NCBI RefSeq assembly: GCF_003851685.1
Contig: NZ_CP027727.1
Location: 2,542,001 to 2,606,000 of the forward strand
Length of the DNA: 64,000 bases
Direction of reading: 5' to 3'
DNA from: Pseudomonas sp. R5-89-07
Lineage (GTDB): Bacteria > Pseudomonadota > Gammaproteobacteria > Pseudomonadales > Pseudomonadaceae
Shown here: one piece after another, positions 37,678 to 47,815 of the stretch
Layout: each line of letters starts with the position of its first letter
Position numbering within the stretch: position 1 is the stretch's first letter
Made by a program: the position numbers and the translations under genes
Notes under the pieces: model-generated
Told to the model about the DNA's origin: nothing
What the model saw: only the letters and a program-made list of their open reading frames with translations
Databases searched by the model: none

Positions 37678-39159
37678 ATGACAGCTACCCAGCACAACTC
37701 GCAGCACCTGCCCGAAACCGCCGATGAGCACAGCATTCTTGACAACATCATCGCCCAGACATTGCTGAGTGCCGATGACGAGGCCTACAGCATTGCCAAG
37801 CGGGGCGTATCGGCGTTTATCGAAGAACTGGTTAAGCCCCACAACCGCGAAGAACCGGTCAAGAAACGTCTGGTCGACCGGATGATCGCCGAGATCGATG
37901 CCAAGCTCAGCCAGCAGATGGACGAGATTCTGCACCACCCGGACTTCCAGGCACTGGAGTCGGCGTGGCGAGGGCTGCAACTGCTGGTCGAACGCACCGA
38001 TTTTCGCGAGAACATCAAGATAGAGCTGCTGAATGTCTCGCGACAGGACCTGCTGGACGATTTCGAGGATTCCCCCGAAGTTACCCAGTCGGGGCTTTAC
38101 AAGCATATCTACAGTGCGGAATACGGCCAGTTTGGCGGCCAGCCTGTCGGCGCGATCATCGCCAACTACTTCCTTTCACCCAGCGCGCCTGACGTGAAAC
38201 TCATGCAATACGTGTCCAGTGTCGCCGGTATGGCCCACGCACCGTTCATCGCTGCCGCCGGGCCCGCTTTCTTTGGTCTGGAGAGCTTTACCGGTCTACC
38301 TGACCTCAAGGATCTTAAGGATCATTTTGAAGGCCCGCAGTTTGCCAAGTGGCAGAGCTTTCGCCAAAGCGAAGATGCGCGCTACATCGGCCTCACCGTA
38401 CCGCGTTTTCTGCTGCGCACGCCGTACGACCCCCTTGAGTGCCCGGTCAAGACCTTTGCCTATCAGGAAAACGTGGTCAACAGCCACGAGCACTATCTGT
38501 GGGGCAATACGGCCTACGCCTTCGCCACTCGGCTGACCGACAGTTTCGCGCGCTTTCGCTGGTGTCCGAACATCATCGGCCCCCAGAGTGGCGGGGCGGT
38601 CGAGGACCTGCCGTTGCATCACTTCCAGAGCATGGGTGAGATAGAAACCAAGATTCCGACCGAAGTACTGGTTTCAGACCGTCGCGAATACGAGCTGGCA
38701 CAGGAAGGGTTCATCGCCCTGACGATGCGCAAGGGCAGTGACAACGCGGCTTTCTTTTCCGCCAGTTCGGTGCAGAAGCCCAAGACGTTCGGCATCAGCG
38801 AAGAGGGCAGGGCAGCCGAGCTGAACTACCGGCTCGGTACCCAGTTGCCGTACATGATGGTGGTCAACCGCCTGGCCCATTACCTCAAAGTGCTGCAGCG
38901 TGAACAATTAGGCTCGTGGAAGGAGCGCACCGACCTGGAGCTGGAACTCAACAAGTGGATTCGCCAATACGTGGCGGACCAGGAAAACCCCAGCGCCGAA
39001 GTGCGCGGTCGCCGGCCATTGCGTGCAGCGCGCATTGTCGTCAGTGATGTCGAGGGTGAGCCGGGCTGGTACCGCGTCAGTTTGAGCGTACGGCCGCATT
39101 TCAAGTACATGGGGGCGGACTTCACCTTGTCTCTCGTCGGCAAGCTCGACAAAGAATGA
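37678..39159 (+). CDS. tssC: T6SS sheath large subunit TssC
   Basis: The 493-residue protein is highly typical: ALESAWRGLQLLVERTDF, LLDDFEDSPEVTQSGLYKHIY and FRWCPNIIGPQSGGAVEDLP are recognisable. The C-terminal half forms the sheath core with TssB, and ClpV disassembles it after contraction. Its stop region is followed at once by tssE. Confidence 0.97.
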   Translation: MTATQHNSQHLPETADEHSILDNIIAQTLLSADDEAYSIAKRGVSAFIEELVKPHNREEPVKKRLVDRMIAEIDAKLSQQMDEILHHPDFQALESAWRGLQLLVERTDFRENIKIELLNVSRQDLLDDFEDSPEVTQSGLYKHIYSAEYGQFGGQPVGAIIANYFLSPSAPDVKLMQYVSSVAGMAHAPFIAAAGPAFFGLESFTGLPDLKDLKDHFEGPQFAKWQSFRQSEDARYIGLTVPRFLLRTPYDPLECPVKTFAYQENVVNSHEHYLWGNTAYAFATRLTDSFARFRWCPNIIGPQSGGAVEDLPLHHFQSMGEIETKIPTEVLVSDRREYELAQEGFIALTMRKGSDNAAFFSASSVQKPKTFGISEEGRAAELNYRLGTQLPYMMVVNRLAHYLKVLQREQLGSWKERTDLELELNKWIRQYVADQENPSAEVRGRRPLRAARIVVSDVEGEPGWYRVSLSVRPHFKYMGADFTLSLVGKLDKE

Positions 39160-39173
39160 GGCGAGGCCAGGGC

Positions 39174-39575
39174 ATGCGCCATCCCAATAGCCTTTTCGAG
39201 CGCCTCGAGACCGATGCGTCCGCCAGCGCGTGCCGCGCGATGTCCGTCGCCGCGCATCTGACGAAAATGCTCAGCACCCGCGCCGGCAGTGTCCTGGCGC
39301 TGCCGGATTACGGCTTGCCCGATCTCAACGATATGCGGCTCAGCCTGCATGAATCCCTGACCCAGTCGCGCCTGCGGATCGAGCGCTTCATTCAGGATTA
39401 TGAGCCACGACTGGTGAATGTGCGCGTCAGGGTGCTTCCGCGTGTTCAGGACACTCTGGCATTGGCATTTGCCATTGATGCCTGGCTGCTCGTTGACGGT
39501 GGCACGCAGCCGATCGTGTTCCATGCGCGCCTGGCTGATGCTGGGCAGGTAGAGGTCTGCGCAGATGGCCTTTAA
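39174..39575 (+). CDS. tssE: T6SS baseplate protein TssE
   Basis: The 133-residue protein of the phage gp25-like family has SLFERLETD at the N-terminus, VLALPDYGLPDLND in the middle and IERFIQDYEPRLVNVRVRV in the core. An ATG at 39156 overlapping the tssC stop would add six residues; 39174 is preferred because GAGG lies seven bases before it. It overlaps tssF by 11 bases. Confidence 0.93.
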   Translation: MRHPNSLFERLETDASASACRAMSVAAHLTKMLSTRAGSVLALPDYGLPDLNDMRLSLHESLTQSRLRIERFIQDYEPRLVNVRVRVLPRVQDTLALAFAIDAWLLVDGGTQPIVFHARLADAGQVEVCADGL

Positions 39576-41352
39576 CCGCTACTTTCAAAGCGAACTCAGT
39601 GCCCTGCGCCAACTCGGTCGGCGCTTTTCCGAGCGCAACCCGGCGCTGGCACCGTTTCTCGCCGAGACCGGACAGGACCCGGATGTCGAACGTTTGCTTG
39701 AGGGCTTTGCGTTTCTGACCGCGCGCCTGCGCCAGAAGCTGGATGACGAGCTGCCTGAGTTGACGCATTCCCTGATGCATCTGTTATGGCCCAATTACAT
39801 GCGGCCCATGCCTGCTTTGAGCATCCTGCAATTCGACCCGCTGAAATGCGCCGGCCCCAGCATTCGAGTGGCGCGGGATACCGCCGTGGAAAGCGTGCCG
39901 ATCCAAGGTGATCGTTGCCGATTCAGAACGTGCTATGCCACCGATGTCATGCCTTTGCAACTTCGCAGCCTGGATTACACCTGCCAGGGCAAAGTGGAGT
40001 GGTTAGACCTTCGCCTGACCCTGAGCGCAGAGGGCAATTTCAGTGCGCTGACTTTCGGTTCGTTGCGACTGCACCTGGCCGGCGACCACTATGTGAGCCA
40101 AGGCCTCTATCTCGGGTTATTGCGACATCTGAACGGCATCCATCTGCAGCTGTTGGACCAGAACGGTTTGCCGCTCGACGGCATTGATGGTCAACCTGCG
40201 GCAGTACGGCTTAGCGCCAGTCAGGTTCAGCCGGTGGGCTTTGCAGAGGAACACGCGCTTATTCCATACCCGCGAAATACCTTCGGTGGTTATCGCTTCC
40301 TGCAGGAGTACTTCACGTTTCCCGAGAAGTACCTGTTTGTGGATGTACAAGGGTTGGATGCACTGCATCGTTTGCCCCAGGATGTGCTCAAGCAGGCACA
40401 CGGCATGAGGTTGCGCTTTGAGCTGCGCACCCAGGGCCATGCGCTCCAACGCCCCACCCTGGACAACGTCAAGCTGTACTGCACGCCGATCGTCAACCTG
40501 TTCAATCACGATGCGATACCCATTCGGCTGGACGGAAAACAGGATGAATACCTGCTGTTGCCGGGAGAATATGCTCGCGCAAATGCCGCAGTGTTTTCGG
40601 TTGACCGCGTCACCGGATGGCGCCCCGGTGGCTTGGGGCATCAAACGTACGTGCCCTTTGAGTCATTCGAGCATGACATTGATGTGAAGGCATCGGGCCC
40701 GCGCGCCAGCTTCAGCATCCGTCAACGGCCTTCGGCACACCATGACGGGCTTGATACCTGGATAGGGGTTGGCGATAGGCGCGAACAGGGCCCGGAAACC
40801 CTTTCCCTTGAGCTGACCTGTACCAATGCTGGCTTGCCGCGACAATTACGGGCAGGTGAGATCAACCAGCCCAGCGAGCGCACGCCTGAGTCATTGACGT
40901 TTAGCAACATCACCGCGCCAACCGCGAGTTTCGCGCCGCCACTGGACCAGGATTATCTCTGGAAGCTAATCAGCAACATGTCGCTCAACTATCTATCGCT
41001 GACCGATATCAACGCATTGAAAGTGATTCTCGAGACCTACGACCTGCCGCGCTTTCACGATCGGCAGGCGCTGAAAATCAGCCAGAAAAAGTTGGGCGCG
41101 CTGCGCTCCATCCAGCACGAAGCGGTTGACCGGTTACACCGTGGCCTGCCGATTCGTGGGTTGCGGGTGGACCTGACGGTGGATCCCCAGGGGTTTGCAG
41201 GCCAAGGCGATCTGTTTGTGTTTGCTTCGGTCCTCAACCAGTTCTTTGCGCTCTATGCCAGCCTCAATTCGTATCACGAGTTGCGCGTGATCAGCACACA
41301 AGGAGACGTGTATCGATGGCCGTTCCGGATGGGGCAGCAACCCCTGCTTTGA
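39565..41352 (+). CDS. tssF: T6SS baseplate protein TssF
   Basis: The 595-residue protein starts FNRYFQSELSALRQLGRRFSERNPALAPFL, the conserved TssF N-terminus, and carries LWPNYMRPMPALSILQF. TssF and TssG, with TssK and TssE, build the baseplate wedge. The end overlaps tssG by 37 bases, a usual arrangement in these clusters. Confidence 0.95.
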   Translation: MAFNRYFQSELSALRQLGRRFSERNPALAPFLAETGQDPDVERLLEGFAFLTARLRQKLDDELPELTHSLMHLLWPNYMRPMPALSILQFDPLKCAGPSIRVARDTAVESVPIQGDRCRFRTCYATDVMPLQLRSLDYTCQGKVEWLDLRLTLSAEGNFSALTFGSLRLHLAGDHYVSQGLYLGLLRHLNGIHLQLLDQNGLPLDGIDGQPAAVRLSASQVQPVGFAEEHALIPYPRNTFGGYRFLQEYFTFPEKYLFVDVQGLDALHRLPQDVLKQAHGMRLRFELRTQGHALQRPTLDNVKLYCTPIVNLFNHDAIPIRLDGKQDEYLLLPGEYARANAAVFSVDRVTGWRPGGLGHQTYVPFESFEHDIDVKASGPRASFSIRQRPSAHHDGLDTWIGVGDRREQGPETLSLELTCTNAGLPRQLRAGEINQPSERTPESLTFSNITAPTASFAPPLDQDYLWKLISNMSLNYLSLTDINALKVILETYDLPRFHDRQALKISQKKLGALRSIQHEAVDRLHRGLPIRGLRVDLTVDPQGFAGQGDLFVFASVLNQFFALYASLNSYHELRVISTQGDVYRWPFRMGQQPLL

Positions 41353-42323
41353 CTCAGCTTCGCCGTGCTATCCGTGAATACACCCTGTTCCAGGCGGTGA
41401 TACAGGTGATCGCACGCTTGCGTGAAGCTCATCCACTGCTGGATGAGGAAGCGCTGTACGACCTGCTGGAATTCCAGGCCAATCCCGGCCTGGGGTTTGC
41501 GGGGCACGATATTGACCGCCTGGAGTTTTTCATGGACCAGAGGGGCTTGCGGGCGCGCCTGCGCATCAATGTGCTGGGGTTGTTCGGTGCGGGCTCACCC
41601 TTGCCTGCGTTTTATGCTGAACAGGCGTTTGCAGAGCGAGCAGGAGGCAACCCTACGCGGGACTTCCTCGATATGTTCCACCATCGCCTGCACCGTCTGT
41701 TGCTACCGATCTGGCGCAAATACCGTTACCGGACTTGTTTTCAACAGGGCGCCAGTGATGCGTTTTCGCAGCACATGTTTGCGCTGATCGGCCTCGGCAG
41801 TCACGCGATACGAGGCGTCTCGCGGCTCGATTGCAAGCGCTTGCTGCCTTACCTCGGGCTGCTGAGCCTGCGAGCGCACTCGGCTGCGCTGATAGAGACC
41901 GTGCTGCGGTATTACTTCAAGCATGCGTCGGTGTTCATCGAGCAATGGGTCGAACGCACGGTGGACGTTGTGCATTCGCAGCGCAATGACCTGGGCCAGG
42001 CCAACTGCGCGCTGGGTGAGGATCTGGTGTTGGGGCATCGGATCGCTGACCGCAGCGGCAAGTTCAGGGTGCATATCACAGGGTTGGCCTGGGAGCACTT
42101 TCACGATTTTTTGCCAACAGGAACGGCCTATGTGCCTGCCTGTTCACTTGTGCGCCTAACCGCGCCGGACGCATTGCAATTTGACCTGCGCCTGGTGCTG
42201 GCACCCGGCGAGATCAGGGCATTGCACATCGGCAAGAGCAATGTGTGCCGCCTGGGTTGGACCAGTTGGTTGGAACACGAGCGAGCGGATGGTGCGATCA
42301 CGCTTGCCAGCCATTTTCATTAA
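41316..42323 (+). CDS. tssG: T6SS baseplate protein TssG
   Basis: The 335-residue TssG protein has PGLGFAGHDIDRLEF, NVLGLFGAGSPLPAFYAEQ and DFLDMFHHRLHRLLLPIWRKYRY as family landmarks. AAGGAG lies ten bases before the ATG within the end of tssF. It partners TssF in the baseplate. Confidence 0.94.
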   Translation: MAVPDGAATPALTQLRRAIREYTLFQAVIQVIARLREAHPLLDEEALYDLLEFQANPGLGFAGHDIDRLEFFMDQRGLRARLRINVLGLFGAGSPLPAFYAEQAFAERAGGNPTRDFLDMFHHRLHRLLLPIWRKYRYRTCFQQGASDAFSQHMFALIGLGSHAIRGVSRLDCKRLLPYLGLLSLRAHSAALIETVLRYYFKHASVFIEQWVERTVDVVHSQRNDLGQANCALGEDLVLGHRIADRSGKFRVHITGLAWEHFHDFLPTGTAYVPACSLVRLTAPDALQFDLRLVLAPGEIRALHIGKSNVCRLGWTSWLEHERADGAITLASHFH

Positions 42324-42335
42324 GGATCGATGAGT

Positions 42336-44774
42336 ATGATTAATGTGGACCTGCAACAACTAATCCGTACATTGACGGCCCAGACCCGTCAGGATCTGAC
42401 GCACTCGGCCGAACGCTGCATGGCGCGTGGTGGTCGTGAAGTGTTGGTGGAAGACCTGCTTCTGGCCTTGCTTGAGCATCCCACGGGGCTGATGGCCAAG
42501 GTCCTGGAGGATGCCAGTGTTTCCATGGGCGAACTGCAAGCCGCCTTGCAGCCCAGGAGTGAGCAGAGCGCTACACGCAACCCGGTGTTTGCCCAGGCTT
42601 TGGTGCGGTGGCTACAACAAGCCTTGATGGTTGCGCACGTAGAGTTGGGCCAACGTTTTGTCGACCACGGTGCGCTGTTGTTGGCACTTTTACAGCACCC
42701 GCAGGAGCACGCGGGCAGTGGCTATCATGCGCTGCTCAGCCGCCTGGACACTGGCAGGCTGCGTGATTTTCTGATGAGCCAGCCAGTTGAGAGACAGCCG
42801 ATTGCCGTTGAGTCGCTGTTGCAGCGCTTCACCCAGGACCTCACCCAGCAGGCCCGTGAAGGCCGGATAGACCCGGTGCTGTGCCGTGAGCGTGAAGTCC
42901 GCCAACTGATCGATATTCTGGTGCGGCGGCGAAAGAACAACCCGATTCTGGTGGGGGAGGCCGGGGTAGGAAAAACGGCGATCGTTGAAGGGCTGGCGTT
43001 GCAGATCGCCGCTTTACAGGTGCCTGAAGTCCTTAAGGCGGTTCGCGTGCTGACCCTGGATATGGGCTTGTTGCAAGCGGGCGCTGGCATCAAGGGGGAA
43101 TTCGAGCGGCGTCTCAAGGGCGTGATCGATGAAGTGAACGCATCGCCGCAACCGGTGATCCTGTTTATCGACGAAGCCCATACCTTGGTTGGCGCTGGTG
43201 GCCAGCCGGGAGGCCTGGACGCGGCCAACCTGCTCAAGCCAGCGCTGGCTCGCGGCTCATTGCGTACGATCGCCGCCACCACTTGGTCGGAATACAAGCA
43301 GTACATCGAAAAGGACCCGGCATTGGCACGGCGGTTCCAGCCGGTACTGGTCGAGGAGCCAAATGTCGAGCAGGCCGTGTCGATTCTGCGTGGACTGGTG
43401 CCTGTTTATGAAGCGAGTCATGGCGTGTATATCCGTGATGATGCCGTGGCGGCGGCTGCTCACATGAGCGCACGCTATCTTGTCGGTCGACAGCTGCCGG
43501 ACAAGGCCGTGGACGTGCTGGACACTGCTTGTGCCAGTGCTCGCACACGTCAGGCAATGCCGCCCGAGGCATTGCAGGCGCTACGCGTAGAGCTGATCGA
43601 AGGTCAACGGCAGGCGCGGGCGTTGAGTCGGGACGCCGAGGTCGGGTTGCCGGTAGATGCGCAGGCCTTGCAGGCATTGAAACTGCAACTGGAAACCCTC
43701 GAACCTGAGCGCCAGATACTTGAGCAACAGTGGCTTGAGCACGGCGGGCAACCATTGCTAAAACCTGAAGTATGCCCGCGCGGCGTAGCCCAGGTCATCA
43801 GCGCCTGGACCGGTATTCCCGTCGCGCAATTGGCCCTTGAACCGAACGAAAAAGTGCTGGGTTTTGCCGAGGCCATGCGTGCACGCGTGCTTGGGCAGGA
43901 ACACGCGGTGCAGGCCCTGGATCGCGCCTTGCGTGCGGTCGCCGCCGGACTTAGCAAGGCCGATGCCCCGGTCGGGGTGTTTCTGCTGGTGGGGCCAAGT
44001 GGTGTCGGCAAGACAGAAACGGCCCTGGCCCTGGCTGATCTTTTGTATGGCGGTGAACGGTTTGTAACAACGATCAATATGTCGGAATACCAGGAGAAGC
44101 ACGCGCTTTCCCGATTGATCGGTGCGCCACCGGGTTATGTCGGTTACGGCGAGGGTGGGGTACTGACCGAAGCCGTACGCCAGCGACCCTATTCAGTCGT
44201 GCTGCTCGACGAAGTGGAAAAAGCCGATCCGCAGGTGTTGAACCTGTTTTACCAGGTCTTTGACAAAGGGCGAGCGAATGATGGGGAAGGGCGGGAAATC
44301 GACTTTCGCAACACCGTGCTGCTGATGACTTCCAACCTCGCAAGCGACTGTATCAACGCGCTTTGCACCGGCGGTCAACGACCAGAGCCCCAGGTGCTGC
44401 AAGACGCTATCTACCCGGTGCTGCGTGCGCACTTCAAGCCCGCATTGCTCGCCCGTATGCGTGTCGTACCGTATTACCCGATTGAGGAGAACGTGCTGCG
44501 CGATGTGGTGGAACTCAAACTTGCCAGCCTTGGCCAACGGTTGCATCCACGCAAGCTGGCATTCACCTACACACCTGAATTGGTTGCACACATAACCGAA
44601 CGTTGTGCTGACGACGACAGCGGCGCGCGGTACATCGACCAGTGGCTCGAGCGACAGTTATTGCCGCAGATGGTGGACGGTCTGCTCGACGCCATGGCCG
44701 TGGATGCGCCGGTCTCCCTGGTTCATGCCCGATTGGATGGCAACGGCCTGCCTGTCTGCGAGTTCAGCCAATGA
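42336..44774 (+). CDS. clpV: T6SS ATPase ClpV (TssH)
   Basis: The Hsp100-type ATPase is about 812 residues long. It has a ClpN repeat region with LHSAERCMARG-like helices, NBD1 with GEAGVGKTAIVEG and LFIDEAHTLVGAGG, a coiled middle domain, and NBD2 with GPSGVGKTETALALADLLYGG and VVLLDEVEKADP. It recycles contracted TssBC sheath. The second ATG (42336) is preferred because AAGGA is nine bases from it but only a few bases from the ATG at 42330. The stop overlaps the activator gene (ATGA). Confidence 0.95.
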   Translation: MINVDLQQLIRTLTAQTRQDLTHSAERCMARGGREVLVEDLLLALLEHPTGLMAKVLEDASVSMGELQAALQPRSEQSATRNPVFAQALVRWLQQALMVAHVELGQRFVDHGALLLALLQHPQEHAGSGYHALLSRLDTGRLRDFLMSQPVERQPIAVESLLQRFTQDLTQQAREGRIDPVLCREREVRQLIDILVRRRKNNPILVGEAGVGKTAIVEGLALQIAALQVPEVLKAVRVLTLDMGLLQAGAGIKGEFERRLKGVIDEVNASPQPVILFIDEAHTLVGAGGQPGGLDAANLLKPALARGSLRTIAATTWSEYKQYIEKDPALARRFQPVLVEEPNVEQAVSILRGLVPVYEASHGVYIRDDAVAAAAHMSARYLVGRQLPDKAVDVLDTACASARTRQAMPPEALQALRVELIEGQRQARALSRDAEVGLPVDAQALQALKLQLETLEPERQILEQQWLEHGGQPLLKPEVCPRGVAQVISAWTGIPVAQLALEPNEKVLGFAEAMRARVLGQEHAVQALDRALRAVAAGLSKADAPVGVFLLVGPSGVGKTETALALADLLYGGERFVTTINMSEYQEKHALSRLIGAPPGYVGYGEGGVLTEAVRQRPYSVVLLDEVEKADPQVLNLFYQVFDKGRANDGEGREIDFRNTVLLMTSNLASDCINALCTGGQRPEPQVLQDAIYPVLRAHFKPALLARMRVVPYYPIEENVLRDVVELKLASLGQRLHPRKLAFTYTPELVAHITERCADDDSGARYIDQWLERQLLPQMVDGLLDAMAVDAPVSLVHARLDGNGLPVCEFSQ

Positions 44775-46303
44775 GCGAAAACAACCTGACCCAACTGCCT
44801 GACCCGCTTGCCCATGCCAGCGCCTTGATTGGCTGTTTCACCTGTATAGGCCTGGACAATGACAGCGCTTCACTGCCTGGTGCGTGCGTCTCGGCAGCGG
44901 CCCAGCTGAGTCACTGCGAACTCTGCCAGTTGTACCGGCTTGATGAAGTGACTGGGCGGCTTGATCTGATCGCCCAGCACCCGAGCGCGACGCCCTCGCT
45001 GGCGGATGCAGCTTCCAGGATCGATCGGCGACACGTGTCTTTGCTGCGTGACACGGTCGACCAAGGCGTTGTCGTCAGCGTGAGTGATGTGCAGAACAGT
45101 ACCTACGACACGGCTTTTCTGCCGGAACTCGCGTCACCTTGGCATGCGCTCTTGAGCGTGCCGTTGTTCAACCGCCTCAATACGGTCACGGGCGTGCTGC
45201 TATGCGCTGCTCAACACCCGGCACCGTTGCTGGGTTATGCGTCCTCGCTTGGCCAGTTCGGCAGCTTCGCCTTGCACCAATTGGCCCTGTTGCGCAGCCT
45301 GCGGTGGGTGCCGGCTGTCGCACCGCCAGCGCGCGGAGTATCGCTGACAAACACGTATGGCCTGATCGGCAGCAGCACGGCAATGGCGCAAACCTGCCAA
45401 TTGATCAGCAAGGTGCTGCATACCCCGTATACCGTTCTGCTGCGGGGAGAAACCGGCACCGGTAAAGAGGTGGTGGCCCGAGCGATCCATATGGCAGGGC
45501 CGCGCGCGGCCAGGGCTTTCGTGGTGCAGAACTGCGCTGCGTTCCCTGAAGGCTTGTTGGAGAGCGAGCTGTTCGGCTACCGAAAAGGCGCGTTCACCGG
45601 CGCCGAGCGCAACTATGCAGGGCTATTCGACGCCGCAGACGGCGGCACGTTGCTGCTCGACGAAATTGGCGATATGCCACTGTCCCTGCAAGCCAAGTTG
45701 TTGCGGGTATTGCAGGAAGGGGAGGTTCGCCCATTGGGCGCCAGCGCCGCCCACAAGGTTGATGTACGTATCATCGCGGCGACCCACCGTGACCTGGCCG
45801 CCATGGTCGCCGAAGGCAGCTTTCGCGAAGACCTTTATTACCGGCTTGCCCAGTTCCCCATCCAATTGCCTGCCTTGCGTGAACGAGACGGGGATGTGCT
45901 GCAACTGGCACGTCATTTTGCCGACAAGGCGTGCGCCAGCCTGGGAAGGGCACCTGTGGAGTGGTCGAATATTGCCCTTGATCAACTGTCGAGCCATGCC
46001 TTTCCCGGCAACGTACGTGAACTCAAGTGCCTGGTGGAGCGTGCCGTTCTGCTGTGTGACGACAACGTGATTCTGCCGGAGCACCTGCCGCTACCCCAGG
46101 CACAGGTCCCAACCACCGCTGATGACATAACGCTACGCCAGCGCATGGAGCGGGTAGAGCGCGTATTCCTGCTCGACTGCCTGCAGAAAAATCGCGGTAA
46201 CCGAACCCGTACGGCGCGTGAGCTGGGCGTCGCACGGCGCACGCTGCTGTATCGGCTTGCCCGCTTGAACATTCCCTGCGGTGATGCCAGTGCGGAGCGT
46301 TGA
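44771..46303 (+). CDS. Sigma-54-dependent transcriptional activator of the T6SS (Sfa2-like)
   Basis: The 510-residue enhancer-binding protein has an N-terminal GAF-like sensor (about 20-180), an AAA+ domain with [15 protein letters not shown], the GAFTGA loop and [13 protein letters not shown], and a C-terminal Fis-type helix-turn-helix ([20 protein letters not shown]). Its start overlaps the clpV stop by four bases. Position and family correspond to sfa2 in the P. aeruginosa H2-T6SS. Its targets are unknown here; no clear -24/-12 promoter was seen before tssA or hcp, so it may act on unlinked vgrG/hcp genes. Confidence 0.9.
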   Translation: MSENNLTQLPDPLAHASALIGCFTCIGLDNDSASLPGACVSAAAQLSHCELCQLYRLDEVTGRLDLIAQHPSATPSLADAASRIDRRHVSLLRDTVDQGVVVSVSDVQNSTYDTAFLPELASPWHALLSVPLFNRLNTVTGVLLCAAQHPAPLLGYASSLGQFGSFALHQLALLRSLRWVPAVAPPARGVSLTNTYGLIGSSTAMAQTCQLISKVLHTPYTVLLRGETGTGKEVVARAIHMAGPRAARAFVVQNCAAFPEGLLESELFGYRKGAFTGAERNYAGLFDAADGGTLLLDEIGDMPLSLQAKLLRVLQEGEVRPLGASAAHKVDVRIIAATHRDLAAMVAEGSFREDLYYRLAQFPIQLPALRERDGDVLQLARHFADKACASLGRAPVEWSNIALDQLSSHAFPGNVRELKCLVERAVLLCDDNVILPEHLPLPQAQVPTTADDITLRQRMERVERVFLLDCLQKNRGNRTRTARELGVARRTLLYRLARLNIPCGDASAER

Positions 46304-46384
46304 GCCGTGCGCCGCAGGTTTGTCCCCATCGTTGCTGCCGCCACCAATAGCAGACGGCGGAACTTTTAACCCTGGAGAAACCTG

Positions 46385-46516
46385 ATGCCTGATCGTCCAT
46401 GGCGCTTCGTCCTGCTTATGTTGTGTTTGCTCGGCGGCTGTAACGCCAACTATGTATTCGATGATGCCCAATACCGCCCGTTGGGTGAGTCTCAGGCGGT
46501 GACCCATGGCCGATGA
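46385..46516 (+). CDS. Small T6SS-linked lipoprotein (43 residues)
   Basis: This short frame starts at an ATG behind TGGAGA. It encodes a positive N-terminus (MPDRPWRF), a hydrophobic stretch VLLMLCLLGG and a lipobox LLGG-Cys19, so the mature lipopeptide would be only 25 residues (CNANYVFDDAQYRPLG followed by a short tail). It lies between the activator and FHA genes, the place of the small orfX gene in the P. aeruginosa H2 cluster. It is separate from TssJ, which is encoded downstream. Function unknown; an outer-membrane anchor or assembly role is possible. Confidence 0.75.
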   Translation: MPDRPWRFVLLMLCLLGGCNANYVFDDAQYRPLGESQAVTHGR

Positions 46517-46534
46517 AAAGGAGGAAGCCTGACC

Positions 46535-47323
46535 ATGCAGCTTGTGTTTGAGGTATGTGAGGTGGCAGACGGTAACCCTGTGTCCACGGTACGCAAAGTC
46601 TTTGACGGCGTGGGCGGCGTGATTGGCCGTGGCTCCGGTTGTGACTGGGTAATCCACGATCCCAGCCGCTTGCTTTCCAGTCACCACGGTTTGGTGGGTT
46701 GCCGGGAAGGCCGTTACTTTCTCACCGATATCAGCAGCAACGGTATCGGCATGGCAGGTAGTTGCGAACGTCTGCGCAAAGGACAGGCGCGCTTGATCGA
46801 GGATGGCGACGTATTCGAACTGGGAGCGCTGTCGATACGCGCGCGGTTGATGGAGCCCGTTCAACCTTTCGGTGAGCAGCCGGTCATCACGGGAGTGCCG
46901 ATTCCCGATGATGCTTTCCTGGCGCTGGACCCGCTGCAGGCGCTGGATCTCGAACACCAGCGGCAGAGCACCTCGGATGAGCTTGAGGCATTGAGTGCTG
47001 GCGTTGGCGAGCCTGGGGCTTGGGCGGATCGTCATGCCGCCGATCGCGAACAGGTGGCGATGCCGCGCCGGGTTGAACCCGCCAACGAGCTTCCCAGGGT
47101 CGATTCTGGTGCCCTGGCGTCGCCGTCAGATGATGTCTTCTGGATGGAGTTTGCCGCGGCGCTGGGGCTTGACCTGGGCAAGCTTGATCACGTTGCTCGA
47201 AAGGCGCTGGCCATCAAGGTGGCGCGCCTGTTTCGGCTGGAGGTTGAACGGCTGCAACACAACCGGGCCTATGAAGAACAGGTGCGCCTGATCTCAACCC
47301 TGCACAGCGATTATCCAGGATGA
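46535..47323 (+). CDS. T6SS FHA-domain protein (Fha/TagH-like)
   Basis: The 262-residue protein has an N-terminal FHA domain (about 1-95) with the phosphothreonine-binding landmarks GVIGRGSGCDWVIHD, SSHHGLVG and ISSNGIG. The C-terminal region starts near DDVFWMEFAAALGLDLGKLD. FHA proteins of T6SS recognise phosphorylated partners, and this cluster also encodes a Ser/Thr kinase and phosphatase. AAGGAGG precedes the ATG. The stop is followed directly by tssJ. Confidence 0.92.
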   Translation: MQLVFEVCEVADGNPVSTVRKVFDGVGGVIGRGSGCDWVIHDPSRLLSSHHGLVGCREGRYFLTDISSNGIGMAGSCERLRKGQARLIEDGDVFELGALSIRARLMEPVQPFGEQPVITGVPIPDDAFLALDPLQALDLEHQRQSTSDELEALSAGVGEPGAWADRHAADREQVAMPRRVEPANELPRVDSGALASPSDDVFWMEFAAALGLDLGKLDHVARKALAIKVARLFRLEVERLQHNRAYEEQVRLISTLHSDYPG

Positions 47324-47328
47324 TGTTC

Positions 47329-47814
47329 ATGTATCGAGTCACCCTCACGCCCCTGTTGCTCACGCTCGGCCTGTTGGCTGGCTGCAGTGCCGTATCGCCT
47401 TTCTCGACATTGACCAAACTCGACCTGCTGCTGACCGCCAGTGAGCAGGTCAACCCAGACCTTCATGGCAGACCCTCCCCAGTCGTGCTGCAGCTGATTG
47501 AACTGCGTCATGGCGTAGCCTTTGAGAATGCCGACTTCTTCAGCCTGTATGACCACGCCGAGCAAGTATTGCCAAAAGATTGGGTGAGCAGCGAAGAAAT
47601 TGAACTGCGCCCAGGGGATCGACTGGCGCTCAAGCTGAGCGTCGGGCCAACAAGTCGTTTTGTGGGCGTGCTGGCGGCGTATCGGGACTTGCCGCACGTT
47701 CAATGGCGGCTGCTCGTTCCGCTCGCCGCGCGACAATTGAACCGTGCCGAGCTGGTGCTGGATCAGGACGGTATCCGGCTTGCCGACCCGCGCTCTGACA
47801 AAGAGGTGCAGTGA
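47329..47814 (+). CDS. tssJ: T6SS outer-membrane lipoprotein TssJ
   Basis: The 161-residue lipoprotein has a signal peptide with lipobox LLAG-Cys19. The mature part has the TssJ transthyretin-like pattern: KLDLLLTASEQVNPDLHGRP, PVVLQLIELR and FVGVLAAYRDLPHVQWR. It anchors the TssLM membrane complex to the outer membrane. An ATG at 47320 overlapping the previous stop is an alternative start (three extra residues). Confidence 0.94.
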   Translation: MYRVTLTPLLLTLGLLAGCSAVSPFSTLTKLDLLLTASEQVNPDLHGRPSPVVLQLIELRHGVAFENADFFSLYDHAEQVLPKDWVSSEEIELRPGDRLALKLSVGPTSRFVGVLAAYRDLPHVQWRLLVPLAARQLNRAELVLDQDGIRLADPRSDKEVQ

Positions 47815-47815
47815 T

